From Carallia brachiata (taxonomy: Eukaryota; Streptophyta; Magnoliopsida; Malpighiales; Rhizophoraceae), in contig JADCRB010000054.1 of assembly GCA_021464245.1 (NCBI GenBank), forward strand, positions 1,110,586 to 1,174,585: a DNA stretch of 64,000 nucleotides, read 5' to 3'. The position numbers were made by a program, and so were the translations under genes. This document shows positions 62,198-64,000 of this stretch, piece by piece. Position 1 is the stretch's first letter; the number at the start of each line of letters is the position of its first letter. The notes beneath the pieces were generated by a model. That model made no database searches. It saw only the letters and a list, made by a program, of their open reading frames with translations, and was not told the origin of the DNA.

Positions 62198-64000
62198 ATG
62201 GAGGGATCAAGCAATGCCTCCTCTTTTGTGATCTTGGCTCTATTCTTGATAATGGGTGCTTTGATTCATCCTCATCAGGTGGAGGCCAGGGCGTTTTTCG
62301 TGTTTGGAGACTCGCTAGTCGACAATGGCAACAACAATTACCTAGCCACCAGCGCGCGAGCCGACTCCCCACCATATGGCATTGATTATCCGACACATCA
62401 ACCGACCGGCCGGTTCTCTAATGGCTACAACATCCCTGACTTTATCAGTACGTTGAGTTGATTTCTCCTAAAAAATTGATCAAAATGTTGTTGTGTACAT
62501 ACTTTGCATGTTATATACATTTTGGTTACACTAATGTACAAAATGTAACCTCTATTCATAGGTCAGCAACTTGGGCAATCGGAGTCCCCATTGCCATACT
62601 TGAGCCCTGAACTCAATGGACGGAGGCTACTTAATGGTGCCAATTTTGCTTCTGCTGGCGTTGGAATCCTCAATGACACTGGAATTCAGTTTGTAAGTCG
62701 TCCTATTCATTGAAAAAGGGTGTCTTACATTTGGATCTAGGAAAAAGACAAATTTACACGATTTTACCATTTTTTTCTTTTTTATACAAAGAGTCTATTT
62801 CAATGATTCGAACGTGATTTATAGTCGATGAGTCGCAATCACGTAATCTTATTATCACATGAAGCCTTGGCCTTCTAAGTAATTCTATTCATTGTATCTT
62901 AAATGTTTGTTGCTGTCATGAAAATAACAAATTAAAGAGAAATTTCCAATCTTGGCAAAGAAAGAAATGGGTTGAACTAAAACAAAAAGGTTACCAATTA
63001 CATATTTTCAGGTAAACATAATCAGGATGTTCCAACAGTTGTCGTACTTCCAAGAGTACCAAAGGCGGGTGGCTGCTGTTGTCGGAGCAGCGCAAGCACA
63101 GCAACTCGTTAATGGAGCACTTGTTCTCATCACCGTTGGCGGCAATGATTTCGTTAACAATTACTATTTGGTGCCCTTCTCCGCTAGATCTCGCCAATAT
63201 AATCTCCCCGATTACGTAAGATTTGTCATCTCCGAGTACAAGAAACTTTTGACGGTAATTTCTTAATGCCTTTGCATGTAAATATTTTTGGACCGTCATG
63301 TAATTAAAGAGAAGCTACAGATCGTACAGATCATAAAGCTACAGATCGTACATTTTTCTTAGTGCCTAGCCTAGTATCAAAAAGCTACAGATCGTACATT
63401 TTTCGCAAACATTATTGTGGAACTAGTATGAACGCTGGCAGCATGCTTAACACATGCAAGGCCGACGGGAAATGGTGATTTCAGCGGCGGAAGGTTGAAT
63501 TGTAATACTTTATTTATGGTTAAATTTCATTCCTTCCACTTAATAAAAAAAAAAAAAAAGCACGTGTAAGTGTGGTGATTTGTCATGACAGTGGTAGTCA
63601 AAAGGTGACATCAATACTGTGACTTGCCATTTAATGAGTTACAGTTTAATTGGTATTGAATTGATCTCTTATATTGAAAGTCTTTGAATCTAAGTTTTAG
63701 TCAAAGATAATTAATTTAAAAGAAAAATATTACGTTACCATTTCATTGTAAAAGGACATGTTAATATCTATTGATCTCAACCTCATCATAATTCAGAGCC
63801 TATATGAGATTGGAGCAAGAAGGGTCCTTGTGACGGGGACTGGTCCGCTAGGTTGTGTCCCGGCGGAATTGGCTATGAGAGGCACTAATGGCGGGTGTTC
63901 GGTTGAGCTGCAAAGGGCTGTTAGCTTGTACAACCCGCAGCTTACTCAAATGCTTCAACAGCTCAACAGTGAAGTCGGAGCTGATGTCTTCATTGCTGCT
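62198..64000 (+). CDS. GDSL esterase/lipase, tandem paralogue, cut by window end
   Basis: This is a partial gene for a secreted GDSL (SGNH) esterase/lipase. Visible exons are 62198-62447, 62562-62692, 63012-63254 and 63797 onward (open at 64000), giving 276 residues in one continuous frame. A 30-residue signal peptide ends HPHQVEA. It is followed by [20 protein letters not shown] (Ser39, block I), [34 protein letters not shown] (oxyanion Asn) and [18 protein letters not shown]. Exon 1 has the same length (250 nt) and the same exon phases as the first GDSL gene 6.5 kb upstream, and Ser39 is at the same residue, so the two are tandem duplicates. Unlike its partner, no frameshift is seen in the visible part. 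The catalytic Asp-His block lies beyond the window. Confidence 0.92.
63308..63400. repeat. Three copies of agctacagatcgtaca in GDSL intron
   Basis: agctacagatcgtaca occurs three times within about 90 bp of intron 3 of the second GDSL gene, the last two followed by the same tttttc. It is a small local duplication. Confidence 0.75.

Noticed and set aside
1..64000. CRISPR arrays, operons, rRNA and intact tRNA genes
   Set aside because: None was found on reading; the window is plant nuclear DNA with intron-containing genes.

Overview
This window is nuclear DNA of a flowering plant, most likely a eudicot. The genes have many short AT-rich introns with plant-type splice sites. The protein families are plant ones (a DREB2-type AP2/ERF factor, a neprosin-domain protein, plant GDSL esterases, a WUSCHEL-type homeodomain), and a Tat-lineage Ty3/gypsy retrotransposon is present. 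The species cannot be named from the sequence alone.

Layout. 1-4430 is a nested tandem duplication of T-rich, intron-like DNA with decayed exon-like pieces of an unrecognised gene. 5198-26420 (+) is a complete 60-exon gene for ILITYHIA, the plant GCN1 orthologue (about 2,629 residues of HEAT repeats). 26421-30570 is intergenic and holds a foldback MITE and a SINE-like segment. 30795-35023 (+) is a seven-exon neprosin/DUF239 gene with a one-base frameshift between its signal peptide and the rest of the protein. 37412-38158 (+) is an intronless DREB2-type gene with two upstream G-boxes. 38159-44155 is repeat-rich intergenic DNA (MITE, SINE-like pieces, a minisatellite of about 46 bp). 44156-50240 (-) is a truncated Tat-type Ty3/gypsy element. 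Next to it, at 50662-51454, is a solo LTR of a related family. 52757-55685 (+) and 62198 to beyond 64000 (+) are a tandem pair of GDSL esterase/lipase genes with matching exon structure. The first carries a one-base frameshift and the second runs off the window.

The most interesting object is inside the retrotransposon. Between the decayed pol region and the 3' LTR lies an intact, intronless 207-codon ORF for a WUSCHEL-related homeobox (WOX) protein, with homeodomain, WUS-box and C-terminal LxLxL (EAR-like) motif. It has a TATA box about 90 bp upstream and is followed, some 190 bp after its stop, by a 36-nt poly(A) tract on its own strand. This looks like a reverse-transcribed host transcription factor mRNA captured by an LTR retrotransposon. 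The pol of the same copy is truncated and frameshifted at several points, while the passenger ORF stays open.

Several otherwise healthy host genes each carry a single problem base (the neprosin gene, the first GDSL gene, one ILITYHIA splice junction), mostly one base missing beside a short homopolymer or doublet. Consensus errors in the assembly are therefore a live alternative to real mutations.
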